Origin: Anaerolineae bacterium
GTDB lineage: Bacteria; Chloroflexota; Anaerolineae; UBA4142; SHND01
DNA: 64,000 bases
NCBI GenBank assembly: GCA_020851635.1
Contig: JADZCJ010000048.1
Coordinates: forward strand, 16,964 to 80,963
Reading direction: 5' to 3'
Part shown: one piece after another, positions 1 to 8,585 of the stretch
Numbering within the stretch: position 1 is the stretch's first letter
How the letters are laid out: each line of letters opens with the position of its first letter
Notes under the pieces: model-generated
Seen by the model: only the letters and a program-made list of their open reading frames with translations
Databases searched by the model: none
Told to the model about the DNA's origin: nothing
Translations under genes and position numbers: made by a program

Positions 1-472
1 GCGCCAGTTCGGGTTCCGGCGCGGTAAATTTTGAATCGCGGCGGATGCCCACCGGTTGATTCGGTCCCACACAGCGCGTCGTCGTCCCTTTGAAAAAGAT
101 TTCGGGACGCGGTTCGCTGTGCGCGCGGTCATAGATTGATTCGCCCGTTTCGTTGTCGCGGAATTCCGCGCTCTTTTTATACGTCACCCCCGCCGCCCAC
201 ACTTCCGGCGGCATCAGCGGCAGCGCCAGATGCGGCGCGTACAGATCGCGCGCGGTATCCAGCTCGCTCCAGCTATAGACGGCGCGCGGCTGTGCGCTCA
301 ATACGCGCTCGACAAACTCCGCCAGCAGCAGACCTCCCGCGGCGGCGTTCTCGATAAAGTCATTTGTGCTTTTGAGACCCACCTCGGGCGCGGTAATATC
401 AACCACGTTCTCGTTTCGAACCAGACCGACACGATAACCCAGATTGGGTCGCCAGAATTGGACAAGTTTCAC
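1..472 (-). CDS. Fumarylacetoacetate hydrolase (FAH) family protein, 3' end cut by the window edge
   Basis: Reading leftward from a GTG at 472 gives 157 residues with no stop before the window edge. The stretch VWAAGVTYKKS, then YDRAHSEPRPEIFFKG, then the run ending APEPELA matches the catalytic half of FAH-family hydrolases and dehydratases. The closest type is 2-keto-3-deoxy-acid dehydratase (KdaD-like), in which the E-x-E pair binds the divalent metal. The N-terminal MKLVQFWR also fits this subgroup. It would act in the cytoplasm on a 2-keto sugar acid, but the exact substrate cannot be read. The start has no strong Shine-Dalgarno, so it could shift slightly. The C-terminal part lies outside the window. 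Confidence 0.85.
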   Translation of the reverse strand, partial: MKLVQFWRPNLGYRVGLVRNENVVDITAPEVGLKSTNDFIENAAAGGLLLAEFVERVLSAQPRAVYSWSELDTARDLYAPHLALPLMPPEVWAAGVTYKKSAEFRDNETGESIYDRAHSEPRPEIFFKGTTTRCVGPNQPVGIRRDSKFTAPEPELA

Positions 473-517
473 GCGGCGAATTCTAATACAAGTGCGGGGA
501 AAAAAACAGAGGGTAGG

Positions 518-1756
518 TCACCGGTAATTCCGCAGCGCCGGCACCTTCCACGCCGTCAGCCCCACCAGCACAATCGTCGCCGCGCCGCCCAACGCCACCG
601 CAATCGGCGCGGTCAAGATCGCCGCCGCAATCCCCGCCTCCAACTCACCCAACTGCGGACCCCCCATAAAAAAGATCATGTTGATGCTCGTCATGCGCCC
701 GCGGATATAGTCCGGCGTCAACAACTGGCGAATCGTCGAGCGCAAAATCGCGCTGACCGTGTCGCTTGCGCCCACGATCATGAGAAAAAAGATCGAGGCG
801 TAAAATACATTGGACAATCCAAAACAGATCGTAGCCGCGCCATACACCGCCACCGCAGCCAGCAGCACCATCCCTTTGGCTTTGATATCCCCATACAGCG
901 AAACGATAAATCCCGTAATCACCGAACCCGCCGACTCGGCGGCGGCGAGAATTCCAAACCCCTGCGCGCCCACCTTGAGAATGTCCGCCGCAAAAATCGG
1001 CAGCAGCGTGTTTGCGCCCGAAAAAAACGTCGCAAAAAAATCCAGGAGCATCGTGGAAAAAATAGTGCGTTCCTTGAACACAAAGCGCAGCCCTTCGAGC
1101 ATCGTCTTGACATTCGCTTCGCTCGCCTTTAATTGCGCGGGCGTCGGCGTTCGCATCAAAATGATTGCGCCAATCAAAGCAATATAAGATAACCCATTGA
1201 TCCAATAAATCAGTCCCACCCCATGGCGCGCGATCAGCACGCCCGCAATCCCCGGACCCAGAATCGTCGCAATTTGAAAGACCATGCTGCTCAACGTGAT
1301 CGCATTCGTCAGGTCTTCGCGCGGCACCAGATTGGGCGTCAGAGACTGGCGCGAGGGCAAATCAAACGCCGCCGCGCCCGCATTCACAAATCCCACGCCA
1401 TAAATCCACCACACATTGACAAGCCCCAAAAAGGTCACGGTCGCCAGCACAAACGCGCTCAACATCATGATGCTCTGTGTCACGACCATCACCTTGCGCC
1501 GGTTGCGCGTGTCCGCAACGACCCCGCCGACCAGCGAAAAAAAGACAATCGGGATCAAGCGCGTCAACCCCAACCCGCCCAGCGCCAGCGCCGAACCTGT
1601 CAATTCATACGTCTGCCAGTTGATGGCAATGTTTTGCATCTGCGACCCGGCAACGGAAATCAACAGCCCAAACCACAACAGCCGGTAATCGCGATGCCGG
1701 AACGCGCTCCAGGCGCGTCGTTTCTGCGTCGCTCCTCCTGCGGCACTCGACCTCAT
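518..1756 (-). CDS. MFS transporter (EntS/enterobactin-exporter-like)
   Basis: This 412-residue protein has about twelve hydrophobic segments and the opening typical of the DHA3/EntS branch of the major facilitator superfamily: a short basic N-terminus with FRHRDYRLLWFG, followed by the first membrane span. The cytosolic loop GGVVADTRNRRKVMV between spans 2 and 3 corresponds to MFS motif A. It probably exports a small molecule by proton antiport at the inner membrane, but the substrate is unknown. The ATG at 1756 is preceded by a strong GGGGAG Shine-Dalgarno five bases upstream. It ends 46 bp before the FAH gene and is probably transcribed with the ABC pair upstream. Confidence 0.9.
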   Translation of the reverse strand: MRSSAAGGATQKRRAWSAFRHRDYRLLWFGLLISVAGSQMQNIAINWQTYELTGSALALGGLGLTRLIPIVFFSLVGGVVADTRNRRKVMVVTQSIMMLSAFVLATVTFLGLVNVWWIYGVGFVNAGAAAFDLPSRQSLTPNLVPREDLTNAITLSSMVFQIATILGPGIAGVLIARHGVGLIYWINGLSYIALIGAIILMRTPTPAQLKASEANVKTMLEGLRFVFKERTIFSTMLLDFFATFFSGANTLLPIFAADILKVGAQGFGILAAAESAGSVITGFIVSLYGDIKAKGMVLLAAVAVYGAATICFGLSNVFYASIFFLMIVGASDTVSAILRSTIRQLLTPDYIRGRMTSINMIFFMGGPQLGELEAGIAAAILTAPIAVALGGAATIVLVGLTAWKVPALRNYR

Positions 1757-1807
1757 TTCAACTCCCCCTCCTCGACAGAGCGGCCCTTGGGGGGGGGTGA
1801 ATATGTC

Positions 1808-2623
1808 TTATTTCCACCGCGTCAATATCCGTTCGCGTTGAAACAACCTGACCCCGAGCCGCAGGATCAAAAGGTCCAGCGCTCCGACCAGCACGGCGCC
1901 CAACAGAAAGGTTGTCGTATTGAGCAGGATCAGCCCTGCCGTTTGCGCCACGCCGAGAATCACGATCGGCAGGACAATAAACCCGCCGATTTGCTGCACC
2001 GCGCGCGTGTCGTTGACCCGCGCCGAAATTGTCACCGCAATGCTCACCGACAACAGCGACAGCAGGGGCGCAAGCACGATCATTGCCACCAGCCATTTCG
2101 GATTCAACAACGCCGAGTAAACGCGTTCACTCGGAATCATAAAGCGCCCCAGCACAAGAAACACAATATACGCCGCCCAGGTCGCCCCCAGCGCAGGCAC
2201 GACCGCGGACGTCGCTTTGGCAAAGAGTAATTCGCCGGTCCGAATCGGCGTCGCCAACAGCGGTTCCAGACTCTTGTTCTGCTTTTCACCTACGATGCTT
2301 TGTCCCGCGATGGACATGGGAATCACCAGCGGCATCATCAAAAAAAAGGTCAGAAATTGCTGCAGGATGATAAAGACCGTCACCTCACCCGCCGTCCAAT
2401 CGCGCAGCTCGGGCATCATTTGCAGTATCTGTCCCAAATCGCCCGAACTGCTCGACATCGCCGGCTCCGACTCGATCAGCCGCCCCAAAAAGCCGACCCC
2501 GATCAATGGGAGGGTTGTGATCAAGAGCGGCGGCAAAAAAATTGCCATCAACAACCCGCGACTTTTTGAAATTTCCTGCATTTCCCGTCGCAGCACCGCA
2601 GCGACACGACTGAAATTCATCAT
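1808..2623 (-). CDS. ABC-2 type transporter permease
   Basis: This is a 271-residue membrane protein with about six spans and a large outer loop after span 1, as in NatB/ABC-2 permeases. The segment GEKQNKSLEPLLATPIRTGELLFAK is the characteristic cytosolic coupling loop of this family. The ATG at 2623 shares one base with the TGA of the upstream ATPase gene (TGATG), so the two are translationally coupled. A TTG one codon earlier (2626) is an alternative start. With the ATPase it forms an exporter of the Na+/drug/lipid kind, substrate unknown. Confidence 0.9.
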   Translation of the reverse strand: MMNFSRVAAVLRREMQEISKSRGLLMAIFLPPLLITTLPLIGVGFLGRLIESEPAMSSSSGDLGQILQMMPELRDWTAGEVTVFIILQQFLTFFLMMPLVIPMSIAGQSIVGEKQNKSLEPLLATPIRTGELLFAKATSAVVPALGATWAAYIVFLVLGRFMIPSERVYSALLNPKWLVAMIVLAPLLSLLSVSIAVTISARVNDTRAVQQIGGFIVLPIVILGVAQTAGLILLNTTTFLLGAVLVGALDLLILRLGVRLFQRERILTRWK

Positions 2624-3540
2624 CAACCCTCTTTTCCCACCAAATCCAGATACACAGCTTCCAGCGACGCGCGTTCCTGCCGCACCTCCAAAATTGCCGC
2701 GCCCGCCGCGACGAGGGCATTCACCACCTGCGGCGTCATGCCTTCCGGGTCATCCAGCGCAATCGAAATACTGTTGCCGTTTCGCGTGACATCGTGCGCA
2801 AAGGGCAGCGCTTGCAGCGCGCCGATCTGCGCGTCTGTCAGCTCGCGCGCGCGAAACAACACCCGTTGTCCATACAACGTGCGGCGGAGGTTTTCCGGTG
2901 TGTCCACCTGGATCAAGCGCCGCTTGAAAACTCCAACCCGGTCCGCCAGCCGGTCCGCTTCGTCCAGATTGTGTGTGCACAGAAAAATTGTGCGCCCCTC
3001 GCTCTTGAGCTCTGCAATAAAATCGCGCACCACTTTGGCGGACTCGGGGTCCAGCGCGCTCGTCGGCTCGTCAAAAAACACTACTTGCGGCTCGTGCAGC
3101 ACCGCGCGCGCGATCGAAAGTTTCTGTTTCATCCCTTTCGAAAAATTGCCGACCGGTTCCTTGCGTCGGTCGCCCAATCCCAAAATGTCCAGATACCGCG
3201 TGATTTGCCGATTGCGCGTCGTCGCATCCAGCCCGTGGAGCCGTCCAAAAAAATCGAGGTTTTGCACCGCGTTCAATTTTTCATACAATCCGGGCGTTTC
3301 CGTCAAAATGCCGATGCGCGCGCGAATCTCGTCGTCGTCCCGCCCGACTCGAAAGCCCGCGACCGTCGCCTCGCCCGTTGTCGGTCCGATTAAACACGCC
3401 AGCATCCGCATCGTCGTCGTCTTGCCCGCGCCGTTCGGTCCCAGAAATGCAAAAATCTCGCCCGATTGAACGGCGAGATCCAAGTCCTCGACGGCGGTGA
3501 ATTTGTCAAACGTTTTGCTCAGGTGATGGGTTTCTATCAT
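2623..3540 (-). CDS. ABC transporter ATP-binding protein (NatA-like)
   Basis: This is a 305-residue nucleotide-binding subunit. Walker A GPNGAGKTT lies near residues 34-42, the signature reads FSKGMKQKLSIARA, and Walker B FFDEPTSALDP is followed by the H-loop CTHNLDEADRLADR. The roughly 80-residue C-terminal extension fits the NatA/DrrA branch that drives ABC-2 permeases. It sits at the cytoplasmic face with the permease encoded directly downstream. A possible extended -10 element lies 14 bp upstream of the ATG. Confidence 0.95.
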   Translation of the reverse strand: MIETHHLSKTFDKFTAVEDLDLAVQSGEIFAFLGPNGAGKTTTMRMLACLIGPTTGEATVAGFRVGRDDDEIRARIGILTETPGLYEKLNAVQNLDFFGRLHGLDATTRNRQITRYLDILGLGDRRKEPVGNFSKGMKQKLSIARAVLHEPQVVFFDEPTSALDPESAKVVRDFIAELKSEGRTIFLCTHNLDEADRLADRVGVFKRRLIQVDTPENLRRTLYGQRVLFRARELTDAQIGALQALPFAHDVTRNGNSISIALDDPEGMTPQVVNALVAAGAAILEVRQERASLEAVYLDLVGKEG

Positions 3541-3554
3541 GGTTCGAGACCGGA

Positions 3555-3563
3555 ATCATAGCA
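3555..3563 (-). promoter_or_regulatory. Possible extended -10 promoter element for the ABC exporter operon
   Basis: On the minus strand the sequence reads TGCTATGAT, an extended -10 (TGn followed by a TATAAT-like hexamer), 14 bases upstream of the ATPase start. No good -35 box is visible. The same TGCTAT arrangement recurs before the gene starting at 12568. Confidence 0.35.
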
Positions 3564-3661
3564 CAAATCAAGATACGCTCTTGTACAGACGGTGACAAAA
3601 TCCCACGACGCAGGTCCCTTTCGAGACCAGACCTTGCCGCGGAGCTTGGTATCCATCACGC

Positions 3662-6607
3662 TCATTTGCTCAACACCACGTGTTGGTCCAGCGTCACAAA
3701 ATCCCCAATCCCGCTCCCGTTCTCGTCCAGCGCCTGCAAGCGCGCAAACGATGGGTCAGCGGAATCGTACCACCCGATCAACACCTGATACTCTCCGGGC
3801 GGCACATCGGGCTTGATTTCTACTGTATACGGGTCGGTCAAAAATTCCCCTTCCACCCATGTATCGGTCGGACGCCCGCCGTTCAGCGGCTGCGAGTCTT
3901 TTTGTGCCACAGGCGGCGGCGCACCGCCCAGCAGCTGCACAAAGACCGTATATGGTTTTTCGGGCTGCCCCAACGCCTTCCAATACAACGTCACCGTCAG
4001 CGGCTCACCCGCTTTCAGTTCCGTCGCCGACAAATCATACCCGACCAAGCCGATAAGGTTGTTGAAATTCGCGTCCTGCCTTACTTGCGGTGTCGGTTCG
4101 GTGAAATTGCGGTCGGTCCTGGTCAGGACAAACGGTTGCTGCAAATCGGTGACGCGTTCGTTCCCCTCCGCCGCGAGTTTTAGCGAGAGATTTCCGTTCC
4201 ACGCATTCCCATCCGGCGGCGCCTGCACCTCGTACTGTCCGCGCACAAATTCCCCCGCGCTCCACTGCGAGGTCGGATACGCTGCGTTCGCCAACGGCTG
4301 CGGCGTCGAGAACGCGTCCCCAAAGCCCAGTTGGAATGTATAGTCCGCGTCCGGTTTCTTGTCGGCGCGCCAAAACAGCGTCAGCGGCACACTCTCCCCC
4401 GTGCTTGCCCCTTCGCGTCCGATTTGATACCCGAGCAGCGTGAACGGTTCAAGCGGCGTCGAAAGCGAGTGTTGAATTTTCAGGTCAACGACCTGCGGCT
4501 GCTTTTCCGATGGCAGAATCTTGATGGGACCCACGCGCACGCTCTTGCCCAACGGCGCGCCGTTCGGAGCCAGCATATCCAGCCCCGTCTCGTTCTGCTT
4601 GGTAAACATCGTCACCGTCGCGTAATAATCGCCCGCGGGCGTTCCGGGTAACAATTCCGCCACATACTCTCCCGCGACGATTTCGCCTTCCTTCCATCGC
4701 ATCGTCGGATAATTCAACCCGGCGGGACGCCGGTCCACCTTGCCCCAGAATGTCCCGTTCTCGTCCACGATCCGAATCGCCACATTGTAATCATCGGGCG
4801 TCGTCTCGAGCGCCTGCCAAAACAATCGCAGCGCCGCGCCCTTGTCCGCGCTGGTAGCTTTGGGTTGGTCCCAGCCCAACAACTTGAACGTATTTTGAAA
4901 ATTTGATTCCTGTGCGTTTGCGATTTCCGGCGTGGAAGGCAGTGGGGCAAATCCATCGGGAAATGTCCAGTGCCGCAGCCGCACCTGCCAGAAAGCCGCG
5001 TCCTGCGGTTGTTCCTCCCCGCGCGACGACAGTAGCATCGGAACCACGCCGTTCGGGTCTGCCACCTCGTCCTGCCACAATACCACCCACGCCCCGCGCT
5101 TGCCGTTCAACCCGCGATTCAATTCATTCGCCGCCTCGAACGTCAGCACATTGTCCGCGTTGAGCGTCGCCTCGTCGGGCAAGCGCAGCTCGGGCAGTTT
5201 TGCATCTTGATAATAATAATCAAATGCGGGGAACAGATGCCCGCTCGTCAGCACAATCGCCTCGTCGTCCTGCGCGTGCGCCGCAATATATTGCGCCACG
5301 CCGCGAAAATCCGCTTTGGTGAATGCCGGGTCAAAATACGCGTTCGAAAGCGCATACAACGACGAGAGGACAAGAAAACCGAGGGTTACGACCATCGCCG
5401 CCGCCGCCGCAACCTTTGTCAACACATTTTTCGACCGCGCCAGCACCAACAAACTCGCCAGCCCCGCCCCCAACAGCAAATAGAATCCGGGCGATGCCAG
5501 CATCAAATACCGCGCATTAAATTTCGGATTCCGCGAAAACAAAAACAACAGCAGCACCAACGGAATCACCAGATACAACAGCGTAAACACAAGCCCATTC
5601 GCTGTCGGCTTTCCTTCACCCTTTGTCCTTCGTCCTTCGTCGTTCGTCCGTCGTCCCTCATCCTTCGTCGTTCGTCCGTCGTCCGTCGTCCCTCGTCCCT
5701 CAACCTTCGTCGTTCGCCCTTCATCGTTTGTCCTTCGTCCTTCGTCCTTCGTCCCCAGTCTAGCGTCCACCACCACCGCCGCCACCGCAATCGCCAGTCC
5801 CGCCAGCCAGCCGAGCGCAATGTATTGTGCGATCCCTTCCAGCACCGATTCCCCGACCGCAAAATTGATGGCGATATGCCGCAGCGCCTCGTCCAGTTTC
5901 AAATCGCCGCGAAAATAACTCGCATCCTCGCCCAGCCGATTCAGCATAAACGGCACCCACGGCAAAAACGCTACCAGAATTACCGCAAACGAAACCAGGA
6001 TTGCCCGCAGCGCCTTGAGCTGATAACGAAAATTCGCCCACAGCGCATACACGATCTGGAACGCCAACGGCGCAAACGCAAAATAGTGCGTATACACCGC
6101 CGCGAGGTTGGCGACCACAAACACGATCCACCACCGCCGACCCCCTCCCGCGCCGCCAAGCCCGCGCAGCAGCGCATAACTCGACAACAGACCGAGAAAC
6201 GTGATCAGCGTATACATCCGCGCTTCTTGCGAATACCACAAATACAGCGCCGACAGCGTCGCAATCAATGCCGCAAACAAAGCCGCGTTTTGCCCAAACA
6301 ACCGCCTGGCGGTCACAAACATCAGCGGCACGATGAGAACCCCAAAAAACAGCGACAGGAACCGCACCGCAAATTCCGAATCGCCCGCCCCCGTCATCCA
6401 CAAATTCAACAAATAATAGTACAACGGCGGCTGGATATCCGCGGCCGTGCGCGCCGTAATCGTCGCGAGGTCAAATCGCGCCAGATACACGCTGAATGCC
6501 TCGTCATACCAAAAACTTTGTTTTGCCAGCTCGAACGTCCGCAGCCCGAATGCCGCCAGCGTCAGGACCGAGCCGACCCACAGAGAACGGTTCAATAATG
6601 TAGACAC
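3662..6607 (-). CDS. GT39/PMT-type GT-C membrane glycosyltransferase with C-terminal beta-sandwich repeats
   Basis: 981 residues from a GTG start. The first 420 or so residues have many membrane spans and the GT39/ArnT-like signatures: an acidic pair in FWYDEAFSVY in the first outer loop, then ADIQPPLYYYLLNLW. Such enzymes move a sugar from a polyprenyl-phosphate carrier on the outer face of the membrane. Residues about 560-975 hold three related blocks of about 125 residues. Each opens with F-x-LLGY or LVGYD, then has an L-x-L-F/Y-W-x-A strand, then a W-x-x-GE segment, suggesting beta-sandwich modules. Between two membrane spans (residues about 282-329) sits a charged low-complexity insert made by a heptamer DNA repeat. 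Acceptor and donor are unknown. Confidence 0.85.
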   Translation of the reverse strand: MSTLLNRSLWVGSVLTLAAFGLRTFELAKQSFWYDEAFSVYLARFDLATITARTAADIQPPLYYYLLNLWMTGAGDSEFAVRFLSLFFGVLIVPLMFVTARRLFGQNAALFAALIATLSALYLWYSQEARMYTLITFLGLLSSYALLRGLGGAGGGRRWWIVFVVANLAAVYTHYFAFAPLAFQIVYALWANFRYQLKALRAILVSFAVILVAFLPWVPFMLNRLGEDASYFRGDLKLDEALRHIAINFAVGESVLEGIAQYIALGWLAGLAIAVAAVVVDARLGTKDEGRRTNDEGRTTKVEGRGTTDDGRTTKDEGRRTNDEGRRTKGEGKPTANGLVFTLLYLVIPLVLLLFLFSRNPKFNARYLMLASPGFYLLLGAGLASLLVLARSKNVLTKVAAAAAMVVTLGFLVLSSLYALSNAYFDPAFTKADFRGVAQYIAAHAQDDEAIVLTSGHLFPAFDYYYQDAKLPELRLPDEATLNADNVLTFEAANELNRGLNGKRGAWVVLWQDEVADPNGVVPMLLSSRGEEQPQDAAFWQVRLRHWTFPDGFAPLPSTPEIANAQESNFQNTFKLLGWDQPKATSADKGAALRLFWQALETTPDDYNVAIRIVDENGTFWGKVDRRPAGLNYPTMRWKEGEIVAGEYVAELLPGTPAGDYYATVTMFTKQNETGLDMLAPNGAPLGKSVRVGPIKILPSEKQPQVVDLKIQHSLSTPLEPFTLLGYQIGREGASTGESVPLTLFWRADKKPDADYTFQLGFGDAFSTPQPLANAAYPTSQWSAGEFVRGQYEVQAPPDGNAWNGNLSLKLAAEGNERVTDLQQPFVLTRTDRNFTEPTPQVRQDANFNNLIGLVGYDLSATELKAGEPLTVTLYWKALGQPEKPYTVFVQLLGGAPPPVAQKDSQPLNGGRPTDTWVEGEFLTDPYTVEIKPDVPPGEYQVLIGWYDSADPSFARLQALDENGSGIGDFVTLDQHVVLSK
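5621..5760. repeat. Intragenic heptamer array, about 20 units of CTTCGTC type
   Basis: Twenty consecutive 7-bp units run in register without a gap. Most are CTTCGTC, with variants such as CGTCGTC, GTTCGTC and CCTCATC. On the coding strand three units make 21 bp, i.e. seven codons, so the array encodes a 7-residue periodic chain of the RRTNDEG/RTTKDEG kind. The unit contains no stop codon in any frame on the coding strand. It lies inside the GT39-type gene. Confidence 0.95.
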
Positions 6608-6614
6608 AGTAGAG

Positions 6615-8585
6615 TCACTCTCTCCATTTTAAATACTCACTCCCCTCTTTCCTGAACTCTCCCAACTCTACCCACGTCCCGTCCACCACCTTTAGATTTG
6701 ACGGTTCGACCCTCTCCACCTTGAGCCGCGAATCTTTATCATTCCAATCAAACCCGTCCACCACACCCACGCCGAGCCGCACGCGGTCGCCCCAGTCCAG
6801 CGGTATCGTTTTCCCGACCACGATCTCATCCTGCTTCCATGCCGCGCTCGGATGCCAAAACAAAACCGTCATCGGAAAATTAAAGTCCGCGAGCGGCGCG
6901 CCCTCCTCGTCCGCCAGGAATGGAAACAAATAATAATTCTTGTCCAATGGCTGCAATCTCTGCCAGTATGTTTTCAGATACGGGCGCCCGTATTGGTTCT
7001 CGGCAATATCGTATCCGAGAAACCGCACCTTGCCGCCAAAATCAATCTGCGCGGGAAATTGCGGCGTCACGTTCGGCGCGCGAAACAACGTATAAAAATC
7101 ATCGGGCAAATTCTGCGGCGGCGCATTCCGTCGCAGCAGCACATACCCGTCTTGCGCATCCACGACCCCGAACCCCTCGTCCAACAGCTCGTTATACCGC
7201 ACCCGAAACTCGCTCGGTATCCCGCGGTCCGACTCGTTCACATCCAGCATCACATAATCCGCATCCTCGACCACGGGGTAACGATACAAATATTCGCGGT
7301 GGCTCAAATGCGGGTGCAGCGAAGGCGTCGTCGAAACTTTGGCGCCCGGCGGAATCTGCGCCGCAAATTTGGCAAACAATTCGTTCCGCGCGGTAATTTC
7401 CGGAAACGTATATGCGCCAGCCACCGGCGTATACCCCACCACAAGATGATACCCCAGCGCCAGCACAAACGCCGCGCCCACCACCGTCACAAACGCATTC
7501 GCAATCCCGCGCCCTTGCAGTTTTCGCGTCAACCACGCGCTCCCGCCGATAGCTGCCAGCACAAAATACGGGACCACCGGCGCGGCATAATGAAATGTCC
7601 CCGAATATTGCGCGGGATAATTGCTGATCACATTTGCCAGAATCAGCGGCGAGCCGAGCAGCAGCGAAATCGGGTCCAAAATGGACACAAACCCCGATGA
7701 CGCAAACAACTGTGCCAGATACCGCAGCCGTTCCGGCAGCAGCAGTCCGCGCACCACTTCGGGACAATCCTCGCTCACCACATACCGGCACGTATACGGC
7801 GACCGTCCCAGCGTATTGAATTGCGGAATGATCACAAACACCGTCACCACAAACCAGACCACCCCCAGCGCCGCAAAAAACATCGGCACCCTCGGCGCGC
7901 TCTTTAGATACGCGAGGAACCGCGCAGGCAAGGTTTTCCAATCAGCAATCAAAAATCTAAAATCAACAATCGCAAAATATCCCCCCATCATCACTACCAA
8001 TAACGCCACCTCTTCCTTGACCATCAGCGTCCACAGCGCCAACACCGCAAACCAGCCCCACTTTTTCTCCAACCCAAAATGATACATAAACAACACGAGC
8101 GCGGGCACGAACGTTACCGCGTGAAATTCCGCGAGATTTGCCGCTTGCAGCGCGGGAAACAGCAAATACATGGCGGCAAACAACACCCCCGCAAACGGCG
8201 CATGCCATTCGACCCGTCCCGCGATGGGCGCGAGTTTTGCGTGCGCAATCCAAAACACCGCCAGCGCGCCGATGGCGATCACAAAACTCTGCAAGATCAA
8301 CAGCGCTTCGACGCTGTCATACAAATAAAACACGGGCGAGATCAAAACAAACAACGGCTCGACATGGTCCGTCAGCCGCACGCTCTGTTCGCCCGTCCGC
8401 CGCGTAAACTCTAACGCCCTTCCCTGCGACGTGTTCCAGACCGCCTGGTCTATCTGCCCCAGGTCCGACGCGTTCGTCAAAAACGCGCGATGCCGCCTCA
8501 CCGACAGCGCCGAAAAGTAAATGCCATACGCAAAAATCAACACCCAAACTATGGCGAGAGCTGCAAAATAGGCGCGCGTTTTCAT
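6615..8585 (-). CDS. DUF2079 family multi-span membrane protein
   Basis: This is a 656-residue protein. The N-terminal 450 residues are strongly hydrophobic with about nine or ten spans. They carry the DUF2079 hallmark NASDLGQIDQAVWNT followed by a basic/aromatic stretch and VEPLFVLISPVFYLY. DUF2079 proteins are GT-C-like and found beside polysaccharide genes, but their function is not established. The C-terminal 140 residues resemble the beta modules of the neighbouring GT39 protein (VRFLGYDI, then YWQRLQPLDKNYYLF). The ATG overlaps the stop of the upstream flippase-like gene by 4 bp. A five-unit heptamer array encodes the local sequence DFRFLIADW. Confidence 0.88.
   Translation of the reverse strand: MKTRAYFAALAIVWVLIFAYGIYFSALSVRRHRAFLTNASDLGQIDQAVWNTSQGRALEFTRRTGEQSVRLTDHVEPLFVLISPVFYLYDSVEALLILQSFVIAIGALAVFWIAHAKLAPIAGRVEWHAPFAGVLFAAMYLLFPALQAANLAEFHAVTFVPALVLFMYHFGLEKKWGWFAVLALWTLMVKEEVALLVVMMGGYFAIVDFRFLIADWKTLPARFLAYLKSAPRVPMFFAALGVVWFVVTVFVIIPQFNTLGRSPYTCRYVVSEDCPEVVRGLLLPERLRYLAQLFASSGFVSILDPISLLLGSPLILANVISNYPAQYSGTFHYAAPVVPYFVLAAIGGSAWLTRKLQGRGIANAFVTVVGAAFVLALGYHLVVGYTPVAGAYTFPEITARNELFAKFAAQIPPGAKVSTTPSLHPHLSHREYLYRYPVVEDADYVMLDVNESDRGIPSEFRVRYNELLDEGFGVVDAQDGYVLLRRNAPPQNLPDDFYTLFRAPNVTPQFPAQIDFGGKVRFLGYDIAENQYGRPYLKTYWQRLQPLDKNYYLFPFLADEEGAPLADFNFPMTVLFWHPSAAWKQDEIVVGKTIPLDWGDRVRLGVGVVDGFDWNDKDSRLKVERVEPSNLKVVDGTWVELGEFRKEGSEYLKWRE
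7940..7974. repeat. Intragenic heptamer array, five AATCnnn units
   Basis: Five in-register 7-bp units (AATCAGC, AATCAAA, AATCTAA, AATCAAC, AATCGCA) lie inside the DUF2079 gene. They give residues of the DFRFLIADW kind in a membrane-proximal loop. The same unit family occurs between genes at 32400 and 36515, and at the end of the HAD gene at 62780. Confidence 0.8.

Noticed and set aside
5207..6598. Long plus-strand open frame (over 460 codons) opposite the GT39-type gene
   Set aside because: Its translation is basic and low in hydrophobic order (strings of R, Q, H and P), without any family motif. It is the antisense shadow of a GC-rich gene whose minus-strand product has clear domains.
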